This document shows positions 8,516 through 16,904 of a stretch of DNA of 64,000 nt, piece by piece. The translations under genes and the position numbers were made by a program. This DNA is from Streptomyces deccanensis (lineage in GTDB: Bacteria; Actinomycetota; Actinomycetes; Streptomycetales; Streptomycetaceae). Where the stretch lies: NCBI RefSeq assembly GCF_022385335.1, contig NZ_CP092431.1:9052001-9116000 (forward strand), in the 5' to 3' direction. Position 1 is the first letter of the stretch. Every line of letters begins with the position of its first letter. The notes under the pieces are model-generated. The model saw only the letters and a list, made by a program, of their open reading frames with translations, was not told the origin of the DNA and did not search any database.

Positions 8516-9763
8516 ATGGGTACGACGGTGCGCAGGGCCGCGCGAGGGACGGTCCAGCTGGGCGTCGCCGCCGCGATGGCGTTCGGGACGTACCTGTTCA
8601 TCACGGTGCTGCTGATCACCGCCGTCGCCACCCTCGCCGTGGTCGGTGCCTGGATGCTGCCCGAGACGGTGACCCTGATCCGCCGCATCGCGGGCGCGAA
8701 GCGTCACCAGGTGGCCGCCTGGACGGGCCGGCCGATCCCCGAGGCCTACCAGCCCATCGAGGGCGCCCTGCGCGAACGCCTGCGGATCGCCGTCCGCGAC
8801 CCCGGCACCCTGACCGACGCCCGCTGGATGCTCGCGTACTACGTCTACGGCGCCCTCTTCTTCCTCGCCGTGCCGTTGTGGCTGCTCGGCCTGGTCGTCG
8901 ACGGCGTGTGGTGCGGACTGCTGCGCCGCGACGCCGTCGTCCTGCCGCTGATCGGCCGGCTCGCCGACCTGGACGCCGACTGGTCCGAGGCCCTCCTCCG
9001 GCCGTCACCCAGGGCCCGCCTCGCCGAACGCGTGGAGGAACTGACGGCGACCCGGGCCGACGCCATCGCCGCCCACGGCGCCGAACTCCGCCGTATCGAA
9101 CGCGACCTCCACGACGGCGCCCAGGCCCGCCTCGTCGCGCTCTCCATGCGGATCGGGCTCGCCCGGCGCGCGTACGACCGTGACCCGGAGGCCGCGCGCA
9201 GGCTGCTGCTCGACGCCCAGGAGCAGGCCGAGGCCGCGCTGACCGAACTCCGCCACGTCGTCCGCGGCATCCACCCCCCGATCCTCACCGACCGGGGCCT
9301 GGCCGGCGCCGTACGGGCCCTCGCCGCCGCGAGCGGCCTGGAGGTGAGTGTCGAGGTGAGCGGGTTGGAGGACGCCGACGGTCCGCGCCCGCCCGCCGCG
9401 GTGGAGGCCGCCGCGTACTTCGTCGTCGCCGAAGCCCTCACCAACGCCGCCAAGCACAGCGGATGCGACCACGCCGAGGTCCACCTCACCCGTACGGCCC
9501 GGGGCGTGGACGTACGGGTGCGTGACGACGGCCGGGGCGGCGCGGAGACGTCCGGCTCGGCCGCCACACTCATCACGCCGCCCACGCCTGCCACGCCGCC
9601 CACGCCCGCCACGCCTGCCACGGCCTCCCCGCCCGCCACGGCAGACGGATCCGGGCTTCTCGGGATGCGGCGGCGGGTCGCCGCGCTGGACGGGACCATG
9701 ACCGTGACCAGCCCCGTCGGCGGGCCCACCGTGATCACGGTGGAGCTGCCCTGCGTATGGTGA
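8516..9763 (+). CDS. NarL-type sensor histidine kinase
   Basis: The protein is 415 aa from an ATG at 8516. The N-terminal half has hydrophobic helices (about 15-45 and 110-145) in a membrane sensor region common in actinomycete kinases. The HisKA_3 dimerisation box ERDLHDGAQARLVALSMRI holds the phospho-His, and the HATPase domain has EALTNAAKHS, DDGRGG and GLLGMRRRVAALDG. Between the DDGRGG and GLLGM motifs lies an unusual Thr/Pro/Ala low-complexity insert of about 30 residues. The protein ends in ELPCVW, a tail repeated by the micro-ORF that follows. It is paired with the NarL-type regulator downstream. Confidence 0.9.
   Translation: MGTTVRRAARGTVQLGVAAAMAFGTYLFITVLLITAVATLAVVGAWMLPETVTLIRRIAGAKRHQVAAWTGRPIPEAYQPIEGALRERLRIAVRDPGTLTDARWMLAYYVYGALFFLAVPLWLLGLVVDGVWCGLLRRDAVVLPLIGRLADLDADWSEALLRPSPRARLAERVEELTATRADAIAAHGAELRRIERDLHDGAQARLVALSMRIGLARRAYDRDPEAARRLLLDAQEQAEAALTELRHVVRGIHPPILTDRGLAGAVRALAAASGLEVSVEVSGLEDADGPRPPAAVEAAAYFVVAEALTNAAKHSGCDHAEVHLTRTARGVDVRVRDDGRGGAETSGSAATLITPPTPATPPTPATPATASPPATADGSGLLGMRRRVAALDGTMTVTSPVGGPTVITVELPCVW
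9739..9763 (+). repeat. Kinase 3'-end repeat, copy A
   Basis: These 25 bases, which encode the kinase tail and stop, match 9822-9846 at 21 of 25 positions in the same orientation and the same codon register. It is part of an apparent small duplication between kinase and regulator. Confidence 0.7.
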
Positions 9764-9846
9764 GCGAAACGGAATCCACGACCGATCCGGGGACATCGCG
9801 CACACGGCGGTCGGTGACTGAGGTGGGACTGCCGTGCGTGTGGTGA
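9757..9846 (+). CDS. Micro-ORF of 29 codons bridging kinase and regulator
   Basis: An ATG at 9757 overlaps the kinase stop, and the frame ends with a TGA at 9844-9846, inside the start of the response regulator gene. The predicted peptide begins MVSETESTTD and ends VGLPCVW, repeating the last residues of the kinase (LPCVW). Coupling to both neighbours by overlap would allow translation. No family is recognisable. It may simply be a by-product of a partial duplication of the kinase 3' end that kept translational coupling. Confidence 0.35.
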   Translation: MVSETESTTDPGTSRTRRSVTEVGLPCVW

Positions 9847-10478
9847 TCGCCGAGGACAACGCCCTGCTCCGAGAGGGCCTCGTCCTGCTGCTGACCTCGG
9901 CCGGACACGAGGTGGCCGCGGTCGCGGGCAGCGGCCCCGAGATCCTCCCCGCCCTGCTGGAGCACCGCCCGAACGTCGCCGTCCTGGACGTCCGGATGCC
10001 GCCCGGCTTCCGCGACGAGGGACTGCGCGCGGCCCTGGAGGCCCGCCGGCGGCTCCCCGGCCTTCCGGTGCTGGTCCTCTCGCAGTACGTGGAGGAGTCG
10101 TACGCGGCCGAACTGCTCGGCGGGGGAGCGGGCGGGGTCGGCTATCTGCTCAAGGACCGGGTCGGCCGGGTGGACGAGTTCCTGGACGCCCTCGACCGGG
10201 TCGCGGCCGGCGGCACCGCGCTCGACCCGGAGGTGGTGACCGAACTGCTCACCCGCCGCAGGGACTCACCGCTGGACGCGCTCACCCCGCGCGAACGGGA
10301 GGTGCTGGCGCTGATGGCCGAGGGACACGACAACGCCACCATCGCCCGGACCCTCGTCGTCACCGAACGCGCCGTCAGCAAGCACATCGGCAACGTCTTC
10401 CTGAAGCTCGGCCTGCCGACCAGCGACACCGGCCACCGCAGGGTACTGGCCTTGCTGGCGTATCTGAACAACAAGTAG
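9834..10478 (+). CDS. NarL/LuxR-type response regulator
   Basis: The protein is 214 aa from a GTG at 9834 (VRVVIAEDNALLREG). The receiver domain has the acidic ED pair, the phospho-acceptor Asp in VAVLDVRMP and the Lys in YLLKDRVG. A LuxR-type helix-turn-helix follows at about 145-210, with LTPREREVLALMAEGHDNATIA and ERAVSKHIGNVFLKLGL. It is the partner of the kinase just upstream. Its start overlaps the micro-ORF rather than the kinase itself. A strong hairpin follows the stop. Confidence 0.92.
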   Translation: MRVVIAEDNALLREGLVLLLTSAGHEVAAVAGSGPEILPALLEHRPNVAVLDVRMPPGFRDEGLRAALEARRRLPGLPVLVLSQYVEESYAAELLGGGAGGVGYLLKDRVGRVDEFLDALDRVAAGGTALDPEVVTELLTRRRDSPLDALTPREREVLALMAEGHDNATIARTLVVTERAVSKHIGNVFLKLGLPTSDTGHRRVLALLAYLNNK

Positions 10479-10504
10479 GGGCGCCGTCAGAACGACGGCG
10501 CCCC
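10478..10504. terminator. Bidirectional hairpin terminator
   Basis: Perfect 11-bp arms (GGGGCGCCGTC at 10478-10488 and its complement at 10494-10504) with a five-base loop lie between the convergent regulator and DUF1996 genes. Confidence 0.85.
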
Positions 10505-10523
10505 CACCTGCTGCTGACCGGAC

Positions 10524-11984
10524 TCAGCTGCACTTACGTCCGGTGTTGATGCACTGCACCGCCTTGTTCATCAGCTTCTGGTCGAAGACGTTGATGAAGT
10601 CGCCGTGGTCGGTGATCGGCTTGTGCTGCTGCTCGGGGAAGCTGTCCAGCGAGTAGAACGGACGGGTCTTGCCGTTGTCCTTCACGCTGGGCGCGTCCAC
10701 GTCGTACACCAGCCGCTGCACCAGCTGCGGGATGGCCTTGAAGCCGGCCGCGCAGTTACCGTTCGCGTCGGCGAAGGCCACGTGCGTACGGTGGTTGGCG
10801 CTGTCGATGTTCTTGCCGTCCCAGCAGCTCTGGAACTTGAAGGTGCGCACCACGTCGCTGCCGGCGGGGCAGAGCGGGTACTTGTCCTTCAACTGCACCT
10901 TGTTCTCGAAGCCGGTGCAGCTCCAGGAGGCGTTGGCGTTGCCGGGGCCGTTGACGAACGCCTTGGCGTCACCGGTGATGATGCGCAGCAGCCTGGGCAT
11001 CGCCACCACCTTGCCGCGGGGGCTGCCCACGAAGTTCAGGGTGGCCTGCTTCGCCGTCAGGATCCGGCCCGTGTTGCCCTCGGCGCCGCCGCCCTGCTTC
11101 GCGGCGTCGAACTCCTTGGTGCCGTCCTGGAGTCGCAGCACCGGCCAGAAGTACGACGACCTGTCACCCTTGTTCCGGCAGCTGGTCCCCGCCTTGGCGA
11201 GGTCCTGGTCGCTGGAGAAGGCGTCGTTGTCCTGGTTGCCGACGTAGTCGTGCATGTGGTGCGCGCCGTTGGTGACACCGGGCGCCACGATGACGTTGTC
11301 GCTGTTGTACAGCTTGTTGGCGTTCACACCGCACTTGGTGACGAAGGTGCCCTTCGACGCCTGCGCCGATCTGGCGGGCGTGCGCACGTTGGGCCGCACC
11401 TTGGTGATGTCCACGAAGTCGGCGGCGACGGGACCGTTGCCGGCCACTCCGGCATTGGTGTTGTTGCCGCCCTGGTTGGCTCCTCCGCTCGGCGCGGGGG
11501 CGGGCTGGTTGCCGGTGGCGCGCAGCGTGCAGGCCGCCAGCGCGTCGAGGCCCTGCGGCTTGGCCGCCACCCGGCCGATCGCGGTGGCGATCCGGTCGAT
11601 CGTCGCCTTCCGCTTGTCCTTCAGCGGACCCACGATCGCGTTCTGCGCGAAGTTGGGGTCCTGCTGAATCGCCCTCTGCGAGGTGGAGAGGCGCTGGTAC
11701 GCCTCGGAGATCTGCTTGTCGAGAAGGGCCAGTTCCCTGTCGACCTGAGCCTTGGCCTGGGCCGGCACCGACGTCAACTTCTGGCCCACGTCGGGGCACT
11801 CGATGGTGGACGTGCCGGCCGCGAGCACCTGGTTCTGCGCGGTGCCGTTCGAGGCGCCGGTCTCGCCGGCCGAGGCGTAGATGTTGACCGCGACCAGTCC
11901 GCCGGCACCGACGGCCACTGCGGCTGCCGCGCCCACCAGTCGGCGGGCGGTGTTCGATCTTCTTCGCGTGTTGCGTCTCATCAT
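10524..11984 (-). CDS. Secreted DUF1996 protein
   Basis: The protein is 486 aa from the first of two adjacent ATGs (11984; the second is at 11981). The N-terminus is Arg-rich, then hydrophobic (about 17-38, [15 protein letters not shown]), consistent with a signal peptide or anchor. Residues about 50-140 are helical, and a Gly/Asn/Pro-rich linker runs to about 180. The C-terminal domain (about 190-485) has [19 protein letters not shown] and HRTHVAF, which mark DUF1996. This domain is found in actinomycetes and fungi and has no established function that I know of. Conserved His and Cys residues suggest an extracellular metal- or disulfide-containing fold. Confidence 0.82.
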   Translation of the reverse strand: MMRRNTRRRSNTARRLVGAAAAVAVGAGGLVAVNIYASAGETGASNGTAQNQVLAAGTSTIECPDVGQKLTSVPAQAKAQVDRELALLDKQISEAYQRLSTSQRAIQQDPNFAQNAIVGPLKDKRKATIDRIATAIGRVAAKPQGLDALAACTLRATGNQPAPAPSGGANQGGNNTNAGVAGNGPVAADFVDITKVRPNVRTPARSAQASKGTFVTKCGVNANKLYNSDNVIVAPGVTNGAHHMHDYVGNQDNDAFSSDQDLAKAGTSCRNKGDRSSYFWPVLRLQDGTKEFDAAKQGGGAEGNTGRILTAKQATLNFVGSPRGKVVAMPRLLRIITGDAKAFVNGPGNANASWSCTGFENKVQLKDKYPLCPAGSDVVRTFKFQSCWDGKNIDSANHRTHVAFADANGNCAAGFKAIPQLVQRLVYDVDAPSVKDNGKTRPFYSLDSFPEQQHKPITDHGDFINVFDQKLMNKAVQCINTGRKCS

Positions 11985-12169
11985 GCCTCTCAAGGACAAC
12001 TCCGGCACCGGCGGGACATCCGGCACGGGTCAAGCGCGTCCTCGTCTACGTAAGGGGTACACCGAATGCTCAGCGAATCCTCAGATTCGTAGCATCCTCC
12101 ATGCGCGAACCGTGCAAGTGGCCCCAATCCGGACCCAGTTGGCGCCGTCCGTGCAACTCGGGGACAGGA

Positions 12170-12211
12170 ACGGGGGCCTGCCCCCGGCGACGACCGGCGA
12201 CAGGCCCCCGT
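12170..12211 (-). terminator. Long-loop hairpin, probable terminator
   Basis: Arms ACGGGGGCCTG (12170-12180) and its complement (12201-12211) enclose a 20-base GC-rich loop, 22 bases past the dehydrogenase stop codon. Confidence 0.65.
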
Positions 12212-12233
12212 GATCACCCGGGACCGCCGAGTT

Positions 12234-13277
12234 CTACTCGTCGAACGTCACGACCACCTTCTCCGCCGCCCCCGGCGTCAGCGCCAGCTCGAAGGCCCGG
12301 TCGACGTCGTCGGCGGGCACCCGGTGGCTGATGAGCCGGGCGAAACGCTCGTGGTGCTCGACGATCTCGGGGGTGACCTCGAAGATCTCGGTGGGGTAGC
12401 CCTGGGAGGCGATCAGGGTCAGCTCGCTGCGCAGCATGCCGCCGAGGTCGATCTCCGACCCCTTCTTCTGCACGGCGACCATGACCAGCTTCGCGCCCCA
12501 CTTGGCGGAGCCCACCACGGTGTTGAACACGGCCGGCACCCCGGCCGCGTCGATGTAGATGTCGGTGCCGGGCCGGGGCTGCCCGAGCGCGTTGGCGGCC
12601 TGTCCGTGCAGCTCGGTCAGCCGCGCGGCGACGTCCTCCCGCGCCGAGTCGACGACGGCGTCCGCGCCCACGGCCAGTGCCTTCTCCAGCCGGGACGGGA
12701 TGACGTCGGCCACGACCACGTGCTTCACCCCGCGCAGTTTCAGCCAGATCGCGGCGCCGAGGCCGATGGGTCCGGCGCCGAAGACCACGACCTTGTCGTC
12801 GGGGCCCGCCTCCGAGCGGTTGACGCAGTGCCGGGCCACCGCCATGGGCTCGTTGAGGGAGGCCACGTCGAAGGGCACGGAGTCCGGGAACACCGCCACA
12901 CTCCTGCCGACCTCGGCGTTCTCGATCAGCAGGTACTCGCTCATCCCGCCGTACGCGCCGCCGCAGCCGATGATGCCGGTCGGCGCGTCCTGCGGGTTGA
13001 CCACCACCCGGTCGCCGACCGCGAGACCGGTGACCTCGGCGCCGACCTCGACGATCTCGCCGGCCGGTTCGTGGCCGAGCGCCACCGGGATCAGCTCGCC
13101 GCCCAGGTGGGCGCGGGACGGCACGCCTCCCATGTGCAGGAAGGTGACGTCGGTGCCGCAGATGCCGCAGGCGCGGACCCGTACGAGCACGTCGGCGGGG
13201 CCGGGCACGGGACGCTCGACGTCGACGACCTCGACCTTGCCGACACCGGCGGTCCGGACGGACTTCATAGTCGCCAT
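12234..13277 (-). CDS. Zinc-dependent medium-chain alcohol/polyol dehydrogenase
   Basis: The protein is 347 aa from the ATG at 13277; an in-frame GTG at 13289 is an alternative. The N-terminal GroES-like fold has catalytic zinc ligands in ACGICGTD (Cys 40) and GHEPAGE (His 69, Glu 70). The usual four-Cys structural-zinc lobe is absent, being replaced by NPQDAPTGIIGCGGAYGG. The Rossmann fold includes VVVFGAGPIGLGAA. It should oxidise an alcohol to a ketone or aldehyde with NAD(P). It lies 88 bases behind an SDR gene read the same way, and two copies of a 17-bp motif shared with a distant MarR gene precede that SDR. Confidence 0.85.
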   Translation of the reverse strand: MATMKSVRTAGVGKVEVVDVERPVPGPADVLVRVRACGICGTDVTFLHMGGVPSRAHLGGELIPVALGHEPAGEIVEVGAEVTGLAVGDRVVVNPQDAPTGIIGCGGAYGGMSEYLLIENAEVGRSVAVFPDSVPFDVASLNEPMAVARHCVNRSEAGPDDKVVVFGAGPIGLGAAIWLKLRGVKHVVVADVIPSRLEKALAVGADAVVDSAREDVAARLTELHGQAANALGQPRPGTDIYIDAAGVPAVFNTVVGSAKWGAKLVMVAVQKKGSEIDLGGMLRSELTLIASQGYPTEIFEVTPEIVEHHERFARLISHRVPADDVDRAFELALTPGAAEKVVVTFDE

Positions 13278-13365
13278 GGGGAGACTCACTTTCTGGATGG
13301 AGAAGGGGTGCCGCCGAAGGGGCGTGCGGAGGGAGGCGGCGCCGGTCGGGCCCGGCCCCGGGAGG

Positions 13366-14133
13366 TCAGACGGCGGCCCAGGCGTCGTCGACCGGCAGCA
13401 CCACGCCGTTGACGAAGGCGGCCGCGTCGGAGGCGAGGAAGACGATCGCGTCGGCCTGCTCCTCGGCGGTGCCGAGCCGGCCGATGGTGGCGCCGATCAG
13501 CCCGCCGATGACCGCCGGACCGTGCGCCTGCTGGTCGGCGTCGACCTTGATGTTGGTCATCGTGGGGCCGGGGGCTATCGCGTTGGCCCGGATGCCCTGC
13601 TTGCGGTACATCACCGACAGGCTCTTCACCAGGCCGACCACGCCGTGCTTCGACGCGGTGTACGCGGCACCGGCGGCGCTGCCGCGCAACCCCGCCTCGG
13701 ACGCGGTGAAGACGATCGCACCGCGCTTCGCCTCCAGCATGTGCGGCAGGGCGGCGCGGGTGAGCAGGAACGGCGCGGTCAGGTTGACCCGGATGACCCG
13801 CTCCCACTCGCTGTCGTCGACGTCGGCGAGGGCGGACATCCGGTCCATGATCCCGGCGTTGTTCACCAGGACGTCCAGCCCGCCGAAGGTCTCCACGGCA
13901 CGGGCGACGACCTCGTCCACGACCGCTTGGTCGCTGAGATCGCCGACGACCGCGAGCGCGGTCCCGCCGGTCGCCGCGATCGCCTCGACGGTCTCCTCGG
14001 CGGCCTTCTCGTCGATGTCGGCCACCAGCACCCGCGCCCCCGCGGCGGCGAACTTCAGGGCCGCGGCCCGGCCGATGCCGGAACCGGCTCCCGTGACGAC
14101 GACACCGCGGCCGTCGAGACCGTTGCTGCTCAT
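13366..14133 (-). CDS. Short-chain dehydrogenase/reductase (SDR)
   Basis: The protein is 255 aa from an ATG at 14133 with AGGAG upstream. Classical SDR features are the cofactor loop TGAGSGIGRAAA, NNAGIMD, a Ser in FTASEAG, and the YTASK catalytic pair. It should use NAD(P) to interconvert a secondary alcohol and a ketone. It is probably co-transcribed with the downstream alcohol dehydrogenase. Its promoter region holds two 17-bp motifs that match one beside a MarR regulator gene 11 kb away, so both enzymes are likely induced with that regulator's ligand. Confidence 0.88.
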   Translation of the reverse strand: MSSNGLDGRGVVVTGAGSGIGRAAALKFAAAGARVLVADIDEKAAEETVEAIAATGGTALAVVGDLSDQAVVDEVVARAVETFGGLDVLVNNAGIMDRMSALADVDDSEWERVIRVNLTAPFLLTRAALPHMLEAKRGAIVFTASEAGLRGSAAGAAYTASKHGVVGLVKSLSVMYRKQGIRANAIAPGPTMTNIKVDADQQAHGPAVIGGLIGATIGRLGTAEEQADAIVFLASDAAAFVNGVVLPVDDAWAAV

Positions 14134-14164
14134 GAGGCTCCTCTTCTGAGACTGCTCCACCTTC

Positions 14165-14181
14165 TTGCTTGAGTGAGGCAA
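14165..14181. promoter_or_regulatory. MarR-type operator candidate, site 1
   Basis: TTGCTTGAGTGAGGCAA matches the 17-mers at 14193 and 25534 at 14 of 17 positions or better. It lies 32 bases upstream of the SDR start, on the promoter side. Confidence 0.6.
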
Positions 14182-14192
14182 GCACACGAGAC

Positions 14193-14209
14193 TTACTTGA
14201 GTCAAGCAA
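14193..14209. promoter_or_regulatory. MarR-type operator candidate, site 2
   Basis: TTACTTGAGTCAAGCAA is nearly palindromic about CTTGA-G-TCAAG and differs at one base from the 17-mer in front of the MarR gene at 25572. It lies 28 bases from site 1, close to three helical turns. Confidence 0.7.
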
Positions 14210-14278
14210 CGAGAGGGGTAGGGTGCTGTCCATGTCGACCGACGCCCGACCCGCCCCGTGAGGAAAGAGCCGACGCGA

Positions 14279-15010
14279 ATGGCCTTGACCAGGTACGGCA
14301 GTGCCAGCGAGAAACCGTCGCTCCCCAGGGGCGCGGGCCAGCACGTCCTGATCGTCGTCGACGACCCGGACGTCGCCGAACTCCTCTCCACCACGCTGGA
14401 GTTGGCGGGATACCGGATCCACGCGGCGGAGTCGGGCACGGCGGCCGTCGCACGGCTCACCGAGCAGCGGTTCGACCTGGTCGTGCTCGACCTCGGGCTG
14501 CCGGACCTGGAGGGACTCGGCCGGGAGCGCCGCCCCCTGGCCCACCGCCCGCCCGTCCTGTTCCTGACCCGGTACGACTCCCTCGGCAAGCTGCTGCCGG
14601 AAGTGGGCCTCGGGGAACAGGACTACGTCACCAAGCCCTTCCGCATCGCCGAGGTCCTGGCGCGCGCCCAAGTCCTGCTCCGTGGCCGAAAACCCGTCCG
14701 TCGGGACAGTGAACTGGCCTACCGCGACCTGGTCCTGGACGACCCCGCCTGCCAGGCCCTGCGCGCGGGCCGGGCGTTGAACCTCACCCCGGCGGAGTAC
14801 CGCCTCCTGCGCTACCTCCTCGTCAACGCGCACAAGGTGCTGTCGAAGGAGCAGATCGGCCGCTACGTCTGGGGCGACTTCCACGGCGACAACGCCATCG
14901 AACAGCTGGTCTCCCGGCTCCGCCGCAAGGTGGACCGCGAGGCCCCGCCGCTCATCCACACCCGCCGCGGCTTCGGCTACTGGCTCGGCATCGCCGCCGA
15001 GGACGGCTGA
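14279..15010 (+). CDS. Orphan OmpR-type response regulator
   Basis: The protein is 243 aa from the ATG at 14279, with AGGAAAG upstream; a GTG at 14258 is a possible longer start. The receiver keeps VDDPD, the phospho-acceptor D71 in VVLDLGLPD, and the Lys in YVTKPFR, but is shortened between the third and fourth strands. The winged-helix domain has LTPAEYRLLRYLL and RRGFGYWLG. No kinase gene is adjacent. It starts divergently from the SDR operon across the two MarR-type operators, so it may share that control. Confidence 0.85.
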   Translation: MALTRYGSASEKPSLPRGAGQHVLIVVDDPDVAELLSTTLELAGYRIHAAESGTAAVARLTEQRFDLVVLDLGLPDLEGLGRERRPLAHRPPVLFLTRYDSLGKLLPEVGLGEQDYVTKPFRIAEVLARAQVLLRGRKPVRRDSELAYRDLVLDDPACQALRAGRALNLTPAEYRLLRYLLVNAHKVLSKEQIGRYVWGDFHGDNAIEQLVSRLRRKVDREAPPLIHTRRGFGYWLGIAAEDG

Positions 15011-15105
15011 AGGCCCGTTCCCGGCGTACGGCCCCCGGAGCACACTCAGGGAAGCAAACACATCCCGGCCGCGCGGCAGCGCCTGACACCCCGCCGCGCC
15101 ACCGA

Positions 15106-15139
15106 AAGGGCGGCACCGGACCCCTCCGGCGCCGCCCTT
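15106..15139 (+). terminator. Hairpin terminator with T-rich tail
   Basis: Perfect arms AAGGGCGGC (15106-15114) and GCCGCCCTT (15131-15139) have a further CCGG/CCGG pairing inside the loop, followed by CTTCTTCG. It ends the orphan regulator transcript. Confidence 0.78.
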
Positions 15140-15428
15140 CTTCGTGCCCGCGGTGATCCCGCGTCGAACATGCCCATCGACGTCAACAGGCCGACAGGGA
15201 AGGGGTGTTGATTGGCCGAAAACCCACCCATGGTCGCCGCCGGTGCCCACCCCGGCCACTCCGCCCAGGACGCAGCCCCTCCCTGGAATGTGATCCAGCT
15301 CACGTCAGCTTCCTGTCAGGCAACTGGCCGGGAGCCGTCAGACCGCTCTGTTTGCATGTGCTCATCGAGGCCTCGACACATCCCCCGGCGCTCCGCCCCA
15401 CCGGAACCCCCACCACCGAGGAGAGACC
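15140..15428. other. Gene-free leader region of the P450 operon
   Basis: I see no convincing gene here. The stretch holds a CRP-like palindrome (15289-15304) and presumably the P450 operon promoter. AGGAG at 15419 fits a ribosome-binding site for the P450 gene. Confidence 0.5.
15289..15304. promoter_or_regulatory. CRP/GlxR-like box
   Basis: TGTGATCCAGCTCACG has the TGTGA-N6-TCAC form bound by CRP-family regulators in bacteria, including actinobacteria. It is centred about 130 bases upstream of the P450 start. Confidence 0.45.
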
Positions 15429-16670
15429 ATGGCCGACACCCTGACCGACGCCGCGTCCGCCAGCAGCGGACCGTGCCCCGACTATCCGATGCCCCGGGCC
15501 GCGGGCTGCCCGCTCGCCCCGCCCCCGGCCGCCGCCGAACTCCGCGGCGCACGCCCGATCACCAAGGTGCGGATCTGGAACGGCAGCACCCCGTGGCTGA
15601 TCACCCGCCACGCCGACCAGCGCACCCTGCTCACCGACCCGCGCGTCAGCAACGACGACCACGAGCCCGACTTCCCCCACGTCAACGCCCACCGCGCGGA
15701 CATCGCCCCGCACACCCCGAAACTGATCACCAACACGGACGCCCCTGAGCACACCCGGCTGCGTCGCTCGGTCAACGCGCCGTTCCTGGTGAAGCGGATC
15801 GAGACCATGCGCCCGGCGGTGCAGAAGATCGTCGACGACCTGATCGACGACATGCTGGCCGGACCCAACCCGGCCGACCTGCTCACCGCGCTGGCGCTGC
15901 CGGTGCCCTCGTTGGTCATCGCCGACCTGCTCGGCGTGCCGTACAAGGACCACGAGTTCTTCCAGGAGAACAGCAACCGGGCCCTCGACAGCGCCCTGTC
16001 GGCGGAGGAGGCGTCCGTCGCCGCCCGCAACCTGGGCGGATACCTGGACGCCCTGTTCCGGGAGAAGCTCGTCGAGCCGGGCGACGACGTGCTGTCGGAG
16101 ATGGCCGGCCGGGTCAAGAGCGGCGAGATGGCCCACGAGGAGGCCGTCAGCATGGGCGTCGCCATGCTGATCGCCGGGCACGAGACCACCGCCACGATGA
16201 TCAGCCTCGGCACGCTCGCCCTGTTCGAGCACCCCGACCAGCTCGCCGTGCTGCGCGACACCGAGGACCCGAAGGTCGTCGCCGGCGCCGTCGACGAACT
16301 GCTGCGCTACCTCTCCATCGTCCACTCGGGCCTGCGCCGGGTCGCCAAGGACGACATCGAGATCGGCGGCCAGCTCATCCGCAAGGGCGACGGCCTCCTC
16401 TTCGACCTCCAGACGGCCAACTGGGACCCCAGCGCCTTCCCGGAGGCCGAGCGCCTGGACCTGAGCCGCCCCGCCCGCCGGCACAACGCCTTCGGCTACG
16501 GCCCCCACCAGTGCCTCGGCCAGAACCTCGCCCGCCTCGAACTCCAGGTCGTCTACGGCACGCTCTACCGCCGCGTCCCCACCCTCCGCCCGGCCGCCCC
16601 CCTCGACCAGCTGGCCTTCAACCACACCGGCACCACCTACGGCGTGAAGTGCCTGCCGGTCGCCTGGTGA
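15429..16670 (+). CDS. Cytochrome P450
   Basis: The protein is 413 aa from an ATG at 15429. It is a soluble class I bacterial P450. Visible features are the I-helix AGHETT (249-254), the ExxR pair (E290/R293) and the heme loop FGYGPHQCLG with the thiolate ligand C362. It resembles the CYP105-like group in size and motifs, but I cannot fix the family number. It needs two electrons from the ferredoxin and reductase encoded directly downstream. The following SDR, Baeyer-Villiger monooxygenase and SMP-30 genes suggest that it hydroxylates a cyclic or hydrocarbon-like substrate at the start of a degradation route. Confidence 0.94.
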   Translation: MADTLTDAASASSGPCPDYPMPRAAGCPLAPPPAAAELRGARPITKVRIWNGSTPWLITRHADQRTLLTDPRVSNDDHEPDFPHVNAHRADIAPHTPKLITNTDAPEHTRLRRSVNAPFLVKRIETMRPAVQKIVDDLIDDMLAGPNPADLLTALALPVPSLVIADLLGVPYKDHEFFQENSNRALDSALSAEEASVAARNLGGYLDALFREKLVEPGDDVLSEMAGRVKSGEMAHEEAVSMGVAMLIAGHETTATMISLGTLALFEHPDQLAVLRDTEDPKVVAGAVDELLRYLSIVHSGLRRVAKDDIEIGGQLIRKGDGLLFDLQTANWDPSAFPEAERLDLSRPARRHNAFGYGPHQCLGQNLARLELQVVYGTLYRRVPTLRPAAPLDQLAFNHTGTTYGVKCLPVAW

Positions 16671-16706
16671 CACCCCCCCACGAGTACGCGAACCAAGGAG
16701 CGCCCC

Positions 16707-16904
16707 ATGCGTGTGGAACTCGACGAACCCAAGTGCGTGGCCTCCGGCCAGTGCGTGATGGCCTCCCCCGAGGTGTTCGACCAGCGTGACGAGGACGGCG
16801 TCGCGATCCTGCTGGAGGAGCACCCCGCCGACGACCTCATGGACGGGGTGCAGGAGGCCGTCGCGATCTGCCCCGCCGCCGCGATCCGACTGGTGGACCG
16901 GTGA
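16707..16904 (+). CDS. 3Fe-4S ferredoxin, P450 partner
   Basis: The protein is 65 aa. The cysteine pattern is C10-x5-C16 with a distant C55-Pro. The second cysteine of a four-iron motif is missing, so a [3Fe-4S] cluster is expected, as in Streptomyces P450 ferredoxins. It lies 36 bases behind the P450 gene and overlaps the reductase start by four bases (GTGA). It carries electrons from the reductase to the P450. Confidence 0.93.
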   Translation: MRVELDEPKCVASGQCVMASPEVFDQRDEDGVAILLEEHPADDLMDGVQEAVAICPAAAIRLVDR

